A stretch of 36,880 bases of DNA from Rhizobium laguerreae. GTDB lineage: Bacteria; Pseudomonadota; Alphaproteobacteria; Rhizobiales; Rhizobiaceae. Of this stretch, positions 9,800 through 17,676 are shown piece by piece. Within the stretch, counting starts at the first letter, position 1. Each line of letters starts with the position of its first letter. The translations under genes and the position numbers were made by a program. The stretch is from contig NZ_MRDM01000007.1 in the NCBI RefSeq assembly GCF_002008165.1, positions 1 to 36,880 of the forward strand, read 5' to 3'. Under the pieces are notes generated by a model, which saw only the letters and a list, made by a program, of their open reading frames with translations, searched no databases and was not told the DNA's origin.

Positions 9800-10276
9800 A
9801 TGAAACTCAATGAAATTAAAGACAACGAAGGCTCGACCCACAGCCGCAAGCGCCTCGGCCGCGGTATCGGCTCGGGCTCGGGCAAGACTGGTGGTCGCGG
9901 CGTGAAGGGTCAGAAGTCCCGTTCCGGCGTCGCCATCAATGGCTTCGAAGGCGGCCAGATGCCGATTTATCGTCGCCTGCCGAAGCGCGGCTTCAACAAC
10001 ATTTTCGCTTCCGATTTTGTTGTCGTGTCGCTGGCCCGTATCCAGACGGCGATCGACGCCGGCAAGCTCGATGCCAAGACGACCGTTGACGCAGCTGCCC
10101 TCAAGGCTGCTGGTGTCATCCGCCGCGTCAAGGACGGCGTTCGCGTTCTCGCCGACGGCGAGATCAAGGCCAAGATCACCATCGTCGTTGCAGGCGCCTC
10201 CAAGCCTGCCGTCGAGAAGATCGAAAAGGCCGGCGGCAGCGTGACGCTGCTTTCGGCTCCGGCTGCAGCCGAATAA
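9800..10276 (+). CDS. rplO: 50S ribosomal protein L15
   Basis: L15 is an assembly protein of the 50S subunit. The 158-residue product starts [20 protein letters not shown] and contains the glycine-rich [23 protein letters not shown] segment at about 20-42 and [18 protein letters not shown]. The open frame extends upstream to 9743 inside rpmD, but the ATG at 9800 with GGAGG about ten bases upstream is the family start. It is followed by a clear terminator. Confidence 0.97.
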   Translation: MKLNEIKDNEGSTHSRKRLGRGIGSGSGKTGGRGVKGQKSRSGVAINGFEGGQMPIYRRLPKRGFNNIFASDFVVVSLARIQTAIDAGKLDAKTTVDAAALKAAGVIRRVKDGVRVLADGEIKAKITIVVAGASKPAVEKIEKAGGSVTLLSAPAAAE

Positions 10277-10290
10277 TAATCTGATGATAT

Positions 10291-10323
10291 ATCGCCCGGG
10301 GTGCTTCACACCGGGCGATTTTG
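10291..10323 (+). terminator. Rho-independent terminator after rplO
   Basis: ATCGCCCGG (10291-10299) pairs perfectly with CCGGGCGAT (10311-10319); inside, GTG pairs with CAC around a CTT loop after one G/A mismatch. TTTTGCT follows. This is among the best terminators within the ribosomal cluster and implies that secY-adk can be transcribed from its own promoter in the 187 nt that follow. Confidence 0.75.
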
Positions 10324-10412
10324 CTCCCATATGTGGGCCTCACAAAAACTTGGCTGGCGCGCCCGCGTCATGCCGGTAAGACTCGAAAACAAGGGTGAGG
10401 CATGGGGTTGCG

Positions 10413-10443
10413 TTGCAATCCGTCCTAAGCCCGGTTTTGAATA
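10413..10443 (+). promoter_or_regulatory. Possible secY promoter
   Basis: TTGCAA at 10413-10418 and TTGAAT/TGAATA starting at 10437-10438 stand 18-19 nt apart in the leader between the rplO terminator and secY. The match is weak. The position behind a terminator is the main argument. Confidence 0.22.
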
Positions 10444-10454
10444 ATTTCATACTG

Positions 10455-10491
10455 ATTCCGGGTCCGGTCTGTCCCCCAGAGACGCCGGAAT
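10455..10491 (+). promoter_or_regulatory. Stem-loop in the secY leader
   Basis: ATTCCGG (10455-10461) pairs perfectly with CCGGAAT (10485-10491), with an inner GTCT/AGAC stem. The structure ends 9 nt before the GGAG ribosome binding site of secY, so it could influence translation start. No known riboregulator was recognised. Confidence 0.3.
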
Positions 10492-10510
10492 TGGTAGCGC
10501 GGAGAAATGC

Positions 10511-11851
10511 ATGGCTTCTGCAGCGGAACAATTGGCATCCAACCTCAATTTTTCGACCTTCGCCAAAGCCGAGGATTTGAAGAAGCGCTTGTGGTTCACA
10601 CTGGCAGCTCTCCTCGTCTACCGACTCGGCACGCATATTCCGCTTCCAGGCCTCAATCCTGAAGCCTATGCCCAGGCTTTCCGCGGCCAGGCAGGCGGCA
10701 TTCTCGGCCTTTTCAACATGTTTTCGGGCGGCGCCGTTGAGCGCATGGCGATCTTCGCGCTCGGCATCATGCCCTATATTTCTGCCTCGATCATCGTGCA
10801 GCTGATGACTTCGGTCGTGCCGGCGCTCGAAAACCTCAAGAAGGAAGGCGAGCAGGGCCGTAAGATCATCAACCAGTATACCCGCTACGGTACCGTTATC
10901 CTCGGTGCGCTGCAGGCCTATGGCATTGCCGCCGGCCTTGAAAGCGGCCAAGGCTTGGTCGTCGACCCGGGCTGGTTCTTCCGCGTCTCCACCGTTCTGA
11001 CGCTGCTCGGCGGCACGATGTTCCTGATGTGGCTCGGCGAGCAGATCACCTCGCGCGGCATCGGCAACGGCATCTCGCTGATCATCTTCGCCGGCATCGC
11101 CGCCGGCCTTCCCACTGCTCTTGCCGGCACGCTCGAACTCGGCCGCACCGGCGCGCTGTCGACCCCGCTGATCCTGCTCGTGATCATCGTCGCGATCGCT
11201 GTCATCGCCATCATCGTCTTCGTCGAGCGCGCCCAGCGCCGGCTGCTGATCCAGTATCCGAAGCGCCAGGTCGGCAACCGGATGTTCCAGGGCGATACGT
11301 CCCACCTGCCGTTGAAACTCAATACATCAGGTGTCATTCCGGCGATCTTCGCATCGTCGCTGCTGCTTCTGCCGGCAACGATTGCGGGCTTTGCCAGCAC
11401 CACGGCAATGCCCTCCTGGGCGACATCGATCGTCGCGGCCCTCGGTCATGGCCAGCCACTCTATATGGTGCTCTATGCGGCGCTGATCGCCTTCTTCGCC
11501 TTCTTCTATACGGCCATCGTCTTCAATCCGAAGGATACGGCTGATAATCTGAAGAAGCATGGCGGCTTCATTCCCGGCATCCGTCCGGGCGACCGCACCG
11601 CCGAATATATCGACTATGTGCTGACCCGAATCACGGTGATCGGCGCGCTCTATCTCGTCTTCGTCTGCATCCTTCCGGAGATATTGGTGTCGCAAACCGG
11701 CATTCCGTTAGCCCTTGGTGGGACTTCGCTTTTGATCGTGGTTAGCGTAACTCTTGATACGGTTGCACAGATCCAGGGTCACCTGATCGCGCAGCAATAC
11801 GAAGGCCTGATCAAGAAATCGAAGTTGCGTGGAGGAAAGAGGGGGCGATGA
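10511..11851 (+). CDS. secY: Preprotein translocase subunit SecY
   Basis: SecY is the channel of the Sec translocase in the inner membrane. The 446-residue protein has the expected ten transmembrane segments, beginning [21 protein letters not shown] (near 30-50), with the family motifs [16 protein letters not shown] and [29 protein letters not shown]. The C-terminal tail is basic ([12 protein letters not shown]). The start follows GGAG at 10501-10504. The stop overlaps the adk ATG by four bases, coupling the two. Confidence 0.98.
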   Translation: MASAAEQLASNLNFSTFAKAEDLKKRLWFTLAALLVYRLGTHIPLPGLNPEAYAQAFRGQAGGILGLFNMFSGGAVERMAIFALGIMPYISASIIVQLMTSVVPALENLKKEGEQGRKIINQYTRYGTVILGALQAYGIAAGLESGQGLVVDPGWFFRVSTVLTLLGGTMFLMWLGEQITSRGIGNGISLIIFAGIAAGLPTALAGTLELGRTGALSTPLILLVIIVAIAVIAIIVFVERAQRRLLIQYPKRQVGNRMFQGDTSHLPLKLNTSGVIPAIFASSLLLLPATIAGFASTTAMPSWATSIVAALGHGQPLYMVLYAALIAFFAFFYTAIVFNPKDTADNLKKHGGFIPGIRPGDRTAEYIDYVLTRITVIGALYLVFVCILPEILVSQTGIPLALGGTSLLIVVSVTLDTVAQIQGHLIAQQYEGLIKKSKLRGGKRGR

Positions 11852-12498
11852 GACTTATCCTTTTGGGGCCGCCGGGCGCGGGTAAGGGAACCCAGGCCCA
11901 GCGGATCGTGGAAAAGCACGGCATTCCGCAGCTTTCCACGGGGGACATGCTGCGTGCAGCGGTTAACGCCGGCACCGATGTCGGCAAGCGTGCGAAGGCG
12001 GTCATGGACGCCGGCAAGCTCGTCTCGGATGAGATCGTCATTGCCATCGTTTCCGAGCGTATCGATCAACCCGATTGCGCCAACGGCTTCATCCTCGACG
12101 GCTTCCCCAGGACGCTCGTCCAGGCGGACGCCACCGAGGCGATGCTGAAGGCAAAGGGTCTCGGCCTCTCCGTTGTCATTGAATTCCGTGTCGATGATGA
12201 CGAGTTGATCCGACGTGTCGCCGGTCGCTACTCCTGTGCACAGTGTGGCAGCGTCTATCACGATACCGATAAGGTTCCGGCTGCCGAGGGCGTGTGCGAC
12301 AAGTGCGGTTCCACGCACTTCAAGCGCCGGCCCGATGACACCCCGGAGACCATGACGGCTCGGCTGCAAGTCTACTACAAGGAGACCTCACCGCTGATCG
12401 GCTATTACCATGCCAAGGGCAAGCTCAAGTCCGTGGACGGCATGGCAGAAATCGATCAGGTGACGGCTGAGGTCGAAAGCATTCTTTCGAAGCTTTAA
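11848..12498 (+). CDS. adk: Adenylate kinase
   Basis: Adenylate kinase interconverts ATP + AMP and 2 ADP in the cytoplasm. The 216-residue long-form protein has the P-loop [10 protein letters not shown] (7-16), the AMP-site region FILDGFPRT (81-89) and a LID domain near 125-163. The LID contains four cysteines, C130-x2-C133 and C150-x2-C153, the arrangement that binds zinc in Gram-positive enzymes. A GGAGG site in the secY tail precedes the ATG. adk behind secY is the usual alphaproteobacterial and Gram-positive order. Confidence 0.98.
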   Translation: MRLILLGPPGAGKGTQAQRIVEKHGIPQLSTGDMLRAAVNAGTDVGKRAKAVMDAGKLVSDEIVIAIVSERIDQPDCANGFILDGFPRTLVQADATEAMLKAKGLGLSVVIEFRVDDDELIRRVAGRYSCAQCGSVYHDTDKVPAAEGVCDKCGSTHFKRRPDDTPETMTARLQVYYKETSPLIGYYHAKGKLKSVDGMAEIDQVTAEVESILSKL

Positions 12499-12590
12499 GG
12501 CTTTGAAAATAAACTTGGCGGAACGGTTGCTTTTCAGCAGTGATTCCGCTAAACACCGCGCCAACTCGCGACATTCCATGCGATCGGCGC

Positions 12591-12670
12591 GGATTTCCCA
12601 GGGAAGTCCGGGTGCGGTCGTTTTGACATGTTACGGACGTAAATCTGAACGGGCGGTTCTCAAGAGCCGC
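12591..12670 (+). promoter_or_regulatory. Two stem-loops in the rpsM leader
   Basis: GGATTTCCC (12591-12599) pairs with GGGAAGTCC (12601-12609) apart from one T-G pair, and GCGGTTCT (12653-12660) pairs with AGAGCCGC (12663-12670) with one T-G pair. They sit in a 222-nt gap between adk and rpsM. A TTGACA occurs at about 12623-12628 but no fitting -10 was found. The gap may hold the alpha-operon promoter and an autoregulatory mRNA structure; rpsD, the repressor gene in E. coli, is absent here. Confidence 0.3.
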
Positions 12671-12720
12671 ATAACGAAGCCCACTTGCCGGATGGCAACT
12701 GGAATGCAAGGAGAACAGGC

Positions 12721-13089
12721 GTGGCACGTATCGCTGGCGTCAACATCCCGACTGCGAAGCGCGTTGTTATCGCGCTGACCTACATTCACGGGATCGGTCC
12801 GAAATTCGCACAGGAAATCGTCGCAAAGGTCGGTATCCCGGCCGAACGTCGTGTGCATCAGCTGACGGACGCAGAAGTCCTTCAGATCCGCGAAGCCATC
12901 GACCGTGACTATCAGGTCGAAGGCGATCTTCGTCGCGATACCGCGATGAACATCAAGCGCCTGATGGACCTCGGCTGCTACCGCGGCCTGCGTCATCGCC
13001 GCGGCCTTCCGGTCCGCGGTCAGCGCACGCATACCAATGCCCGCACCCGCAAGGGCCCGGCAAAGGCAATCGCTGGCAAGAAGAAGTAA
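12721..13089 (+). CDS. rpsM: 30S ribosomal protein S13
   Basis: S13 contacts the P-site tRNA and bridges to L5. The 122-residue product begins [26 protein letters not shown], contains the helix-two-turn-helix part and ends with the hallmark [38 protein letters not shown] region. Translation starts at GTG 12721 after AAGGAG (12708-12713); the open frame reaches 12685 but without a better start. A 133-nt gap with a hairpin separates it from rpsK, unlike the tight pair in E. coli. Confidence 0.97.
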
Positions 13090-13110
13090 TTTCCGGGAAA
13101 CCGGGGTGGG

Positions 13111-13139
13111 GAGGCTGGCGGTCTGCGCCGGCCTCTTTT
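13111..13139 (+). terminator. Terminator-like hairpin between rpsM and rpsK
   Basis: GAGGC-T-GGCG (13111-13120) pairs with CGCC-G-GCCTC (13126-13135), ten pairs with one T-G, followed by TTTT at 13136-13139. It looks like an intrinsic terminator placed inside the alpha section. Confidence 0.55.
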
Positions 13140-13222
13140 GAGTTTGGAGCGGGACCATATAGGCGCCGTTCCGGTGTAGCCGCTGGCATTACGGCGGTGA
13201 AGAGATCAACGAAAGGAATACC

Positions 13223-13612
13223 ATGGCTAAGGAAGCCGTCCGCGTTCGCCGTCGCGAGCGCAAGAACATCTCGTCGGGTGTCGCTCACGTCAACTCGACC
13301 TTCAACAACACGATGATCACCATCACCGATGCGCAGGGCAATGCGATCGCTTGGTCGTCGGCTGGCGCCAAGGGCTTCAAGGGCTCGCGCAAGTCGACCC
13401 CGTTCGCTGCCCAGATCGCTGCCGAAGACTGCGCCAAGAAGGCCCAGGAGCACGGCATGAAGTCGCTGGAAGTCGAAGTCTGCGGTCCGGGTTCGGGTCG
13501 TGAATCGGCTCTGCGCGCGCTTCAGGCTGCAGGTTTCATGATCACGTCCATCCGCGACGTGACCCCGATCCCGCACAATGGCTGCCGTCCGCGCAAGAAG
13601 CGCCGCGTCTGA
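13223..13612 (+). CDS. rpsK: 30S ribosomal protein S11
   Basis: S11 forms the 30S platform with S6, S15, S18 and S21. The 129-residue product has the family features: [23 protein letters not shown] near 13-35, [21 protein letters not shown] near 44-64 and the basic C-terminus [25 protein letters not shown] around 13212-13218 precedes the ATG. rpoA follows after 97 nt; rpsD, which lies here in E. coli, is missing, as is normal for alphaproteobacteria. Confidence 0.98.
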   Translation: MAKEAVRVRRRERKNISSGVAHVNSTFNNTMITITDAQGNAIAWSSAGAKGFKGSRKSTPFAAQIAAEDCAKKAQEHGMKSLEVEVCGPGSGRESALRALQAAGFMITSIRDVTPIPHNGCRPRKKRRV

Positions 13613-13709
13613 TCATCGCTCTCGTCACCGATGAGCGCCTGTGCGCTCCCGGTGGTTTTCAAGCTCGGTTGCCACGATTGGATGGTGGCAACGAACGGAA
13701 GGCAAACTC

Positions 13710-14720
13710 ATGATTCAGAAGAACTGGCAGGAACTGATCAAGCCGAACAAGGTGGAGTTCTCCTCGAGCTCGCGCACCAGGGCGACGCTTGTTGCCGAAC
13801 CGCTGGAGCGCGGCTTCGGCCTCACCCTCGGCAACGCGCTTCGCCGCGTTCTGCTCTCCTCGCTGCGCGGTGCTGCCGTCACGGCGGTGCAGATCGATGG
13901 CGTGCTGCATGAATTCTCCTCGATTCCGGGCGTCCGCGAAGACGTCACGGACATCGTGCTCAACATCAAGGAAATCGCCATCAAGATGGATGGCGATGAT
14001 GCAAAACGCATGGTCGTGCGTAAGCAGGGCCCGGGTGTTGTCACGGCTGGCGACATTCAGACGGTCGGCGATATCGAAATCCTCAACCCCGAGCATGTCA
14101 TCTGCACGCTCGACGAGGGCGCCGAGATCCGCATGGAGTTCACCGTCAATAACGGCAAGGGTTACGTTCCGGCCGAACGCAATCGTGCGGAAGATGCTCC
14201 GATCGGTCTCATCCCGGTCGACAGCCTCTATTCGCCGGTCAAGAAGGTGTCCTACAAGGTTGAAAATACCCGCGAAGGACAGGTTCTCGACTACGACAAG
14301 CTGAACATGACTATCGAAACCGATGGCTCGATCACCGGCGAAGACGCCGTCGCTTTTGCGGCGCGCATCCTCCAGGATCAGCTTGGCGTCTTCGTCAACT
14401 TCGACGAGCCGCAGAAGGAAACCGAAGAGGAAGCAGTCACCGAACTCGCTTTCAACCCGGCTCTCCTGAAGAAGGTGGACGAACTCGAACTGTCGGTCCG
14501 TTCGGCAAACTGCCTGAAGAACGACAACATCGTCTACATCGGCGACCTCATTCAGAAGACCGAAGCAGAAATGCTCCGCACGCCGAATTTTGGTCGCAAG
14601 TCGCTGAACGAAATCAAGGAAGTTCTCGCTTCCATGGGCCTGCACCTCGGCATGGAAGTGCCGGCATGGCCGCCCGAGAACATCGAAGATCTCGCCAAGC
14701 GTTACGAAGACCAGTACTGA
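13710..14720 (+). CDS. rpoA: DNA-directed RNA polymerase subunit alpha
   Basis: The alpha subunit nucleates assembly of RNA polymerase and its C-terminal domain contacts UP elements and activators. The 336-residue protein has the N-terminal dimerisation domain ([18 protein letters not shown] near 31-48; GYVPAERN near 151-158) and the C-terminal domain ([20 protein letters not shown] near 257-276; [21 protein letters not shown] near 290-310). The open frame begins at 13641, but the ATG at 13710 behind GGAAGG (13697-13702) gives the family start [12 protein letters not shown]. Confidence 0.98.
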   Translation: MIQKNWQELIKPNKVEFSSSSRTRATLVAEPLERGFGLTLGNALRRVLLSSLRGAAVTAVQIDGVLHEFSSIPGVREDVTDIVLNIKEIAIKMDGDDAKRMVVRKQGPGVVTAGDIQTVGDIEILNPEHVICTLDEGAEIRMEFTVNNGKGYVPAERNRAEDAPIGLIPVDSLYSPVKKVSYKVENTREGQVLDYDKLNMTIETDGSITGEDAVAFAARILQDQLGVFVNFDEPQKETEEEAVTELAFNPALLKKVDELELSVRSANCLKNDNIVYIGDLIQKTEAEMLRTPNFGRKSLNEIKEVLASMGLHLGMEVPAWPPENIEDLAKRYEDQY

Positions 14721-14722
14721 GC

Positions 14723-14763
14723 GGCGTGAGGAAAAGTGTAAAGCGGTTTTCCGCTCGCACGCC
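14723..14763 (+). repeat. Rhizobial-type palindromic intergenic repeat, short copy
   Basis: An imperfect inverted repeat, GGCGTGAG (14723-14730) against CTCGCACGCC (14754-14763), encloses a core that begins GAAAAGTGT and ends AGCGGTTTTCC. The same core, in reverse orientation and with minor changes, forms the centre of the second palindrome of the larger repeat at 20503-20556. I infer a dispersed repeat family; copy number in the genome cannot be seen from here. Confidence 0.5.
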
Positions 14764-14781
14764 GATCGCAAGAACATAACA

Positions 14782-14810
14782 AAAGGCAGGCTCTTTCGGC
14801 TGCCTTTCCC
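14782..14810 (+). terminator. Terminator-like hairpin between rpoA and rplQ
   Basis: AAAGGCAG (14782-14789) pairs perfectly with CTGCCTTT (14800-14807) around a 10-nt loop. With A-rich sequence before and TTT at the end of the stem it could act in either direction, but the T-tract is short. A second hairpin, GCAGGC/GCCTGC, follows at 14820-14836. Confidence 0.45.
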
Positions 14811-14897
14811 CGTCAAACAGCAGGCCGATCGCCTGCATGTGCCAGGAAACGGCAGGCCCACTTAGCGTAAGGGCACCTGCATTAAAGGAGAATAGCA

Positions 14898-15320
14898 ATG
14901 CGCCATGGTAAAGCCGGCCGCAAGCTGAATAGAACTGCAAGCCACCGCAAGGCGATGTTCGCCAACATGGCGGCTTCGCTGATTACCCACGAGCAGATCG
15001 TCACGACCCTGCCGAAGGCCAAGGAAATCCGCCCGATCGTCGAGAAGCTCGTCACGCTCGGCAAGCGCGGCGACCTGCACGCTCGCCGTCAGGCGATCTC
15101 GCAGATCCGCGATGCTGCCGTCGTTTCGAAGCTGTTCGACACGATCGCAACGCGCTACGCCACCCGCAACGGCGGCTACCTGCGCATCATGAAGGCCGGC
15201 TTCCGCCAGGGCGACAATGCCGCCATGGCCGTGATCGAATTCGTTGACCGCGATGCCTATGCCAAGGGTGCTGCCGACAAGGCCCGCGTCGCTGCTGAAG
15301 AGCAGGCCGTCGCCGCTTAA
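14898..15320 (+). CDS. rplQ: 50S ribosomal protein L17
   Basis: L17 lies near the tunnel exit of the 50S subunit. The 140-residue sequence has the signature [46 protein letters not shown] at the N-terminus and [26 protein letters not shown] near 93-118, followed by an alanine-rich tail. AAAGGAG at 14884-14890 precedes the ATG. It is the last gene of the cluster; an exceptionally clean terminator follows 22 nt after the stop. Confidence 0.98.
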   Translation: MRHGKAGRKLNRTASHRKAMFANMAASLITHEQIVTTLPKAKEIRPIVEKLVTLGKRGDLHARRQAISQIRDAAVVSKLFDTIATRYATRNGGYLRIMKAGFRQGDNAAMAVIEFVDRDAYAKGAADKARVAAEEQAVAA

Positions 15321-15341
15321 ATCGTCCGCTCCGGCGGAAAC

Positions 15342-15378
15342 AAAACAGCCGGGCTCACAAAGCCCGGCTGTTTTTGTT
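15342..15378 (+). terminator. Strong Rho-independent terminator ending the ribosomal cluster
   Basis: AAAACAGCCGGGCT (15342-15355) pairs perfectly over 14 bp with AGCCCGGCTGTTTT (15361-15374), loop CACAA, and the 3' arm runs into TGTTT. It is an A-tract/T-tract symmetric terminator that could also stop transcription from the opposite strand. Confidence 0.92.
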
Positions 15379-15384
15379 TCTGAT

Positions 15385-15728
15385 ATGGTGACGGGACCGG
15401 CTCCATTGCGCAAAATCATTCAGGCTCGCTCCCCGCAGTTCCTTCGTCTCGCCGCCCTGTTTCTTGTCATCGTTCTCGGGCTGGCGCTCCGCAGGTTTGG
15501 CTATGCGGCCGATCTGCCTTTCATCGTCGTCATGTGGTGGCACTCTGGGGAGCGATGGTTTATCTGCTCGTGGCGCTCATTGCCGCAAGGTCACGGCCGA
15601 CGCGTTTCGGCTGACCACGGCAGGCGCCCTGCTGCTTGGCCGGATCTTTTCGCTTTGGAACCTGCTGGCTTATGCAATCGGCATGGCCGCGGCCTGCGCC
15701 TTTGATCCGGCACGCCGGACTGCGGTAA
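15385..15728 (+). pseudogene. Degraded DUF2809 membrane protein gene
   Basis: Three pieces of what looks like one DUF2809-family membrane protein lie in three successive reading frames: LRLAALFLVIVLGLALRRFGYAADLPFIVV (from the ATG at 15385), then WGAMVYLLVALIAARSRPT (about 15546-15602), then DAFRLTTAGALLLGRIFSLW and LLAYAIGMAAACAFD (about 15599-15715). The order is that of the family, but the stretch normally found between the second and third pieces is missing, so there is at least one deletion besides frameshifts. No single frame gives a normal protein. Family assignment rests on remembered motifs (LP.FV at the first end, R.T..G.LLLGR.F in the last part). Confidence 0.6.
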
Positions 15729-15738
15729 GCCTGCCGTC

Positions 15739-16395
15739 TCACGAGGCCGACGCCACTGCGCGATTGCGGGTCCGCCCTTTGCCCTTCTGCTTGTTGCGTG
15801 CGATCGGCCGGTGGGAGCGATAGAGGATGAGCGCGATGATCAGCCCGACATAGATGTATTGCTCCAGGTCGAGGATCTTGGTCGAGAGCGCGAAGTGCAG
15901 CGCCCCGCAGGCGGCGATGATGTAGACGAGGCGATGCAGCCAGATCCAGTTCTTGCCGAGCCGGCGGATCGAGAAATTGTTGGATGTCAGCGCCAGCGGA
16001 ATGAGCATCGCAAGTCCGGCCATGCCGAACATGATGAAGGGGCGCTTCAGCACGTCGTTGATGACGGCGGCAATATCCATCGCCTGGTCGAGCACCATGT
16101 AGACGGTGAAATGCATCAGCGCGTAATAGAAGGTCAGCAGGCCAAGCGCGCGGCGGTAACGCAGATAGTTCCAGCCGAAAAGGTCGCGGGCAGGGGAAAC
16201 GGCAAGCGTTGCGATCAGGAAACGGATCGTCCAGATGCCGAGGAAGAGCTCGAAAGTCTTGACAGGGTCGGCGCCGAGCTGATCGGTCGCGCCGAGATAG
16301 AAAGTCCACGCCGCAGGCACGAGCCCGACGACATAAAGCAGCCAGACGGAGGCGGGCTGCCAGCGCTTCGGGAGGGCGAGCGACAGTTCCGCCAT
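15739..16395 (-). CDS. msrQ: Heme-binding membrane subunit of the methionine sulfoxide reductase system
   Basis: MsrQ passes electrons from the quinone pool or a flavin reductase to periplasmic MsrP. The 218-residue protein has six hydrophobic segments (around 15-35, 50-66, 82-105, 119-136, 151-170, 178-195), as in the ferric reductase-like transmembrane family. Histidines H95, H154 and H167 lie in membrane segments at the spacing of the proposed heme ligands of E. coli MsrQ. Its start shares one base with the msrP stop (TGATG), so the two are translated together. The C-terminus is short and basic. It converges with the pseudogene downstream. Confidence 0.93.
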   Translation of the reverse strand: MAELSLALPKRWQPASVWLLYVVGLVPAAWTFYLGATDQLGADPVKTFELFLGIWTIRFLIATLAVSPARDLFGWNYLRYRRALGLLTFYYALMHFTVYMVLDQAMDIAAVINDVLKRPFIMFGMAGLAMLIPLALTSNNFSIRRLGKNWIWLHRLVYIIAACGALHFALSTKILDLEQYIYVGLIIALILYRSHRPIARNKQKGKGRTRNRAVASAS

Positions 16396-17342
16396 CAGAA
16401 ATTCGCCTTCAGGTCCATGCCGGCATAAAGGCTTGCGACTTCGTCGGCATAGCCGTTGAAGGGCAGGGTGGGATGGCGGCTCGCGCCGAAGAAGCCGCTC
16501 TCGCCGATGCGCCGTTCGCTGGCCTGGCTCCAGCGCGGATGGTCGACCTCAGGGTTGACATTGGCGTAGAAGCCATACTCCTGCGGATTGGTGACCTGCC
16601 ATGTATTCTTCGGCTGCTGGTCGGTGAGCGTGATCCTGACGATCGACTTGATGCCCTTGAAGCCGTATTTCCACGGCACGACCAGGCGGATCGGCGCGCC
16701 GTTCTGGTTCGGCAGGGTTTCGCCATAGAGCCCGACGGCCAGCAGCGTCAGCGGATGGCGTGCCTCATCCAGGCGCAGACCCTCGACATAGGGCCAGTCG
16801 AGTGACTGGAAGAAACCCTTCTGCCCAGGCATCTCGTCTGGTCGCACCACAGTTTCGAAGGCGACGTATTTGGCGCTACCGAGCGGCTCCACCTTGTCGA
16901 GCAGCGACGCCAGCGGAAAGCCGTCCCAGGGGATGACCATCGACCAGGCCTCGACGCAGCGCATCCGGTAGGTGCGCTCCTCGATCGGGAATTCCTTGAT
17001 CAGCGCCTCGAGGTCGAAGGTGCCCGGCTTGTTGACCATGCCGTCCACCTTAACCGTCCAGGGCAGCGGCTTGAAATCGCCGGAAAGAGCGGCGGGATCG
17101 CCCTTGTCGAGGCCGAATTCATAGAAATTATTGTAGGTCGTGACGTCCTTGATCGGCGTCGCCTTCTCGTCGACCTTGTACTTGCTCTCAACGGCGGAGA
17201 GGGCCGCAGCACTCGCCTTGCCGGCGCTGTAGAGCCCCATGGCGCCAAGCGCTGCCGCGCCGAGGAATTCACGACGCCGCAGATAGATCTGGCGCGGCGT
17301 GATCTCTGATGAGGCGATCTTCGTTGGGCGATAGGTTGGCAT
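16395..17342 (-). CDS. msrP: Periplasmic protein-methionine-sulfoxide reductase, molybdopterin subunit
   Basis: MsrP reduces methionine sulfoxide in oxidised periplasmic proteins. The 315-residue protein carries a twin-arginine signal ([15 protein letters not shown], residues 22-36) for export of the folded, cofactor-loaded enzyme. The molybdopterin domain has the Mo-ligand cysteine C129 in [10 protein letters not shown], and the family motifs [33 protein letters not shown] and [22 protein letters not shown] lies 8 nt before the ATG. It heads the msrPQ operon and diverges from ilvD. Confidence 0.95.
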   Translation of the reverse strand: MPTYRPTKIASSEITPRQIYLRRREFLGAAALGAMGLYSAGKASAAALSAVESKYKVDEKATPIKDVTTYNNFYEFGLDKGDPAALSGDFKPLPWTVKVDGMVNKPGTFDLEALIKEFPIEERTYRMRCVEAWSMVIPWDGFPLASLLDKVEPLGSAKYVAFETVVRPDEMPGQKGFFQSLDWPYVEGLRLDEARHPLTLLAVGLYGETLPNQNGAPIRLVVPWKYGFKGIKSIVRITLTDQQPKNTWQVTNPQEYGFYANVNPEVDHPRWSQASERRIGESGFFGASRHPTLPFNGYADEVASLYAGMDLKANF

Positions 17343-17676
17343 GTCGAAATCTCCTGGGCGGATTTCTACAATATAGTCTTTAAACGACCCGCCCGCATGT
17401 TCGGATTAGTGTCTAAGCCTTGAATATTACAGACGTGAAGCCAATTTTTTGTGTTCGGTCGTGATGGAATAGGCTGTAACAAAACGTCGCGTCGAACCGT
17501 ATATGATCGATGCGCCTCATGGCGCTTCTCCCCGGCGTACCGGATTTGGGCTTCCCGGTAGTGACAGCCCCCGTTGATTGGATTAGGACAATTCCAAAAA
17601 GCAGCGTTTGCCCGGCCTGCAGGCTCCATGCCGCCCGGCTTCGCCTGATAATTCCGACACGTTGAGGAAGACACTG
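17343..17676. other. Divergent intergenic region msrP / ilvD (334 nt)
   Basis: The gap must carry the promoters of msrP (minus) and ilvD (plus). A TATATT at 17368-17376 on the minus strand could be a -10 for msrP, but I find no matching -35. Towards ilvD there is a hairpin TACCGG/CCGGTA (17538-17560). I see no leader-peptide attenuator or riboswitch for ilvD, and no further gene. Confidence 0.5.

Noticed and set aside
10340..11305. Minus-strand open frame of 321 codons opposite secY
   Set aside because: It is very charged ([19 protein letters not shown]), overlaps the secY coding region and shows no protein family features.
12623..12640. TTGACA in the rpsM leader as a promoter
   Set aside because: No acceptable -10 element was found 16-18 nt downstream, so a promoter is not claimed.
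13659..14861. Minus-strand open frame of 400 codons opposite rpoA
   Set aside because: It fully overlaps rpoA, has no family signature and no ribosome binding site; it is a shadow frame.
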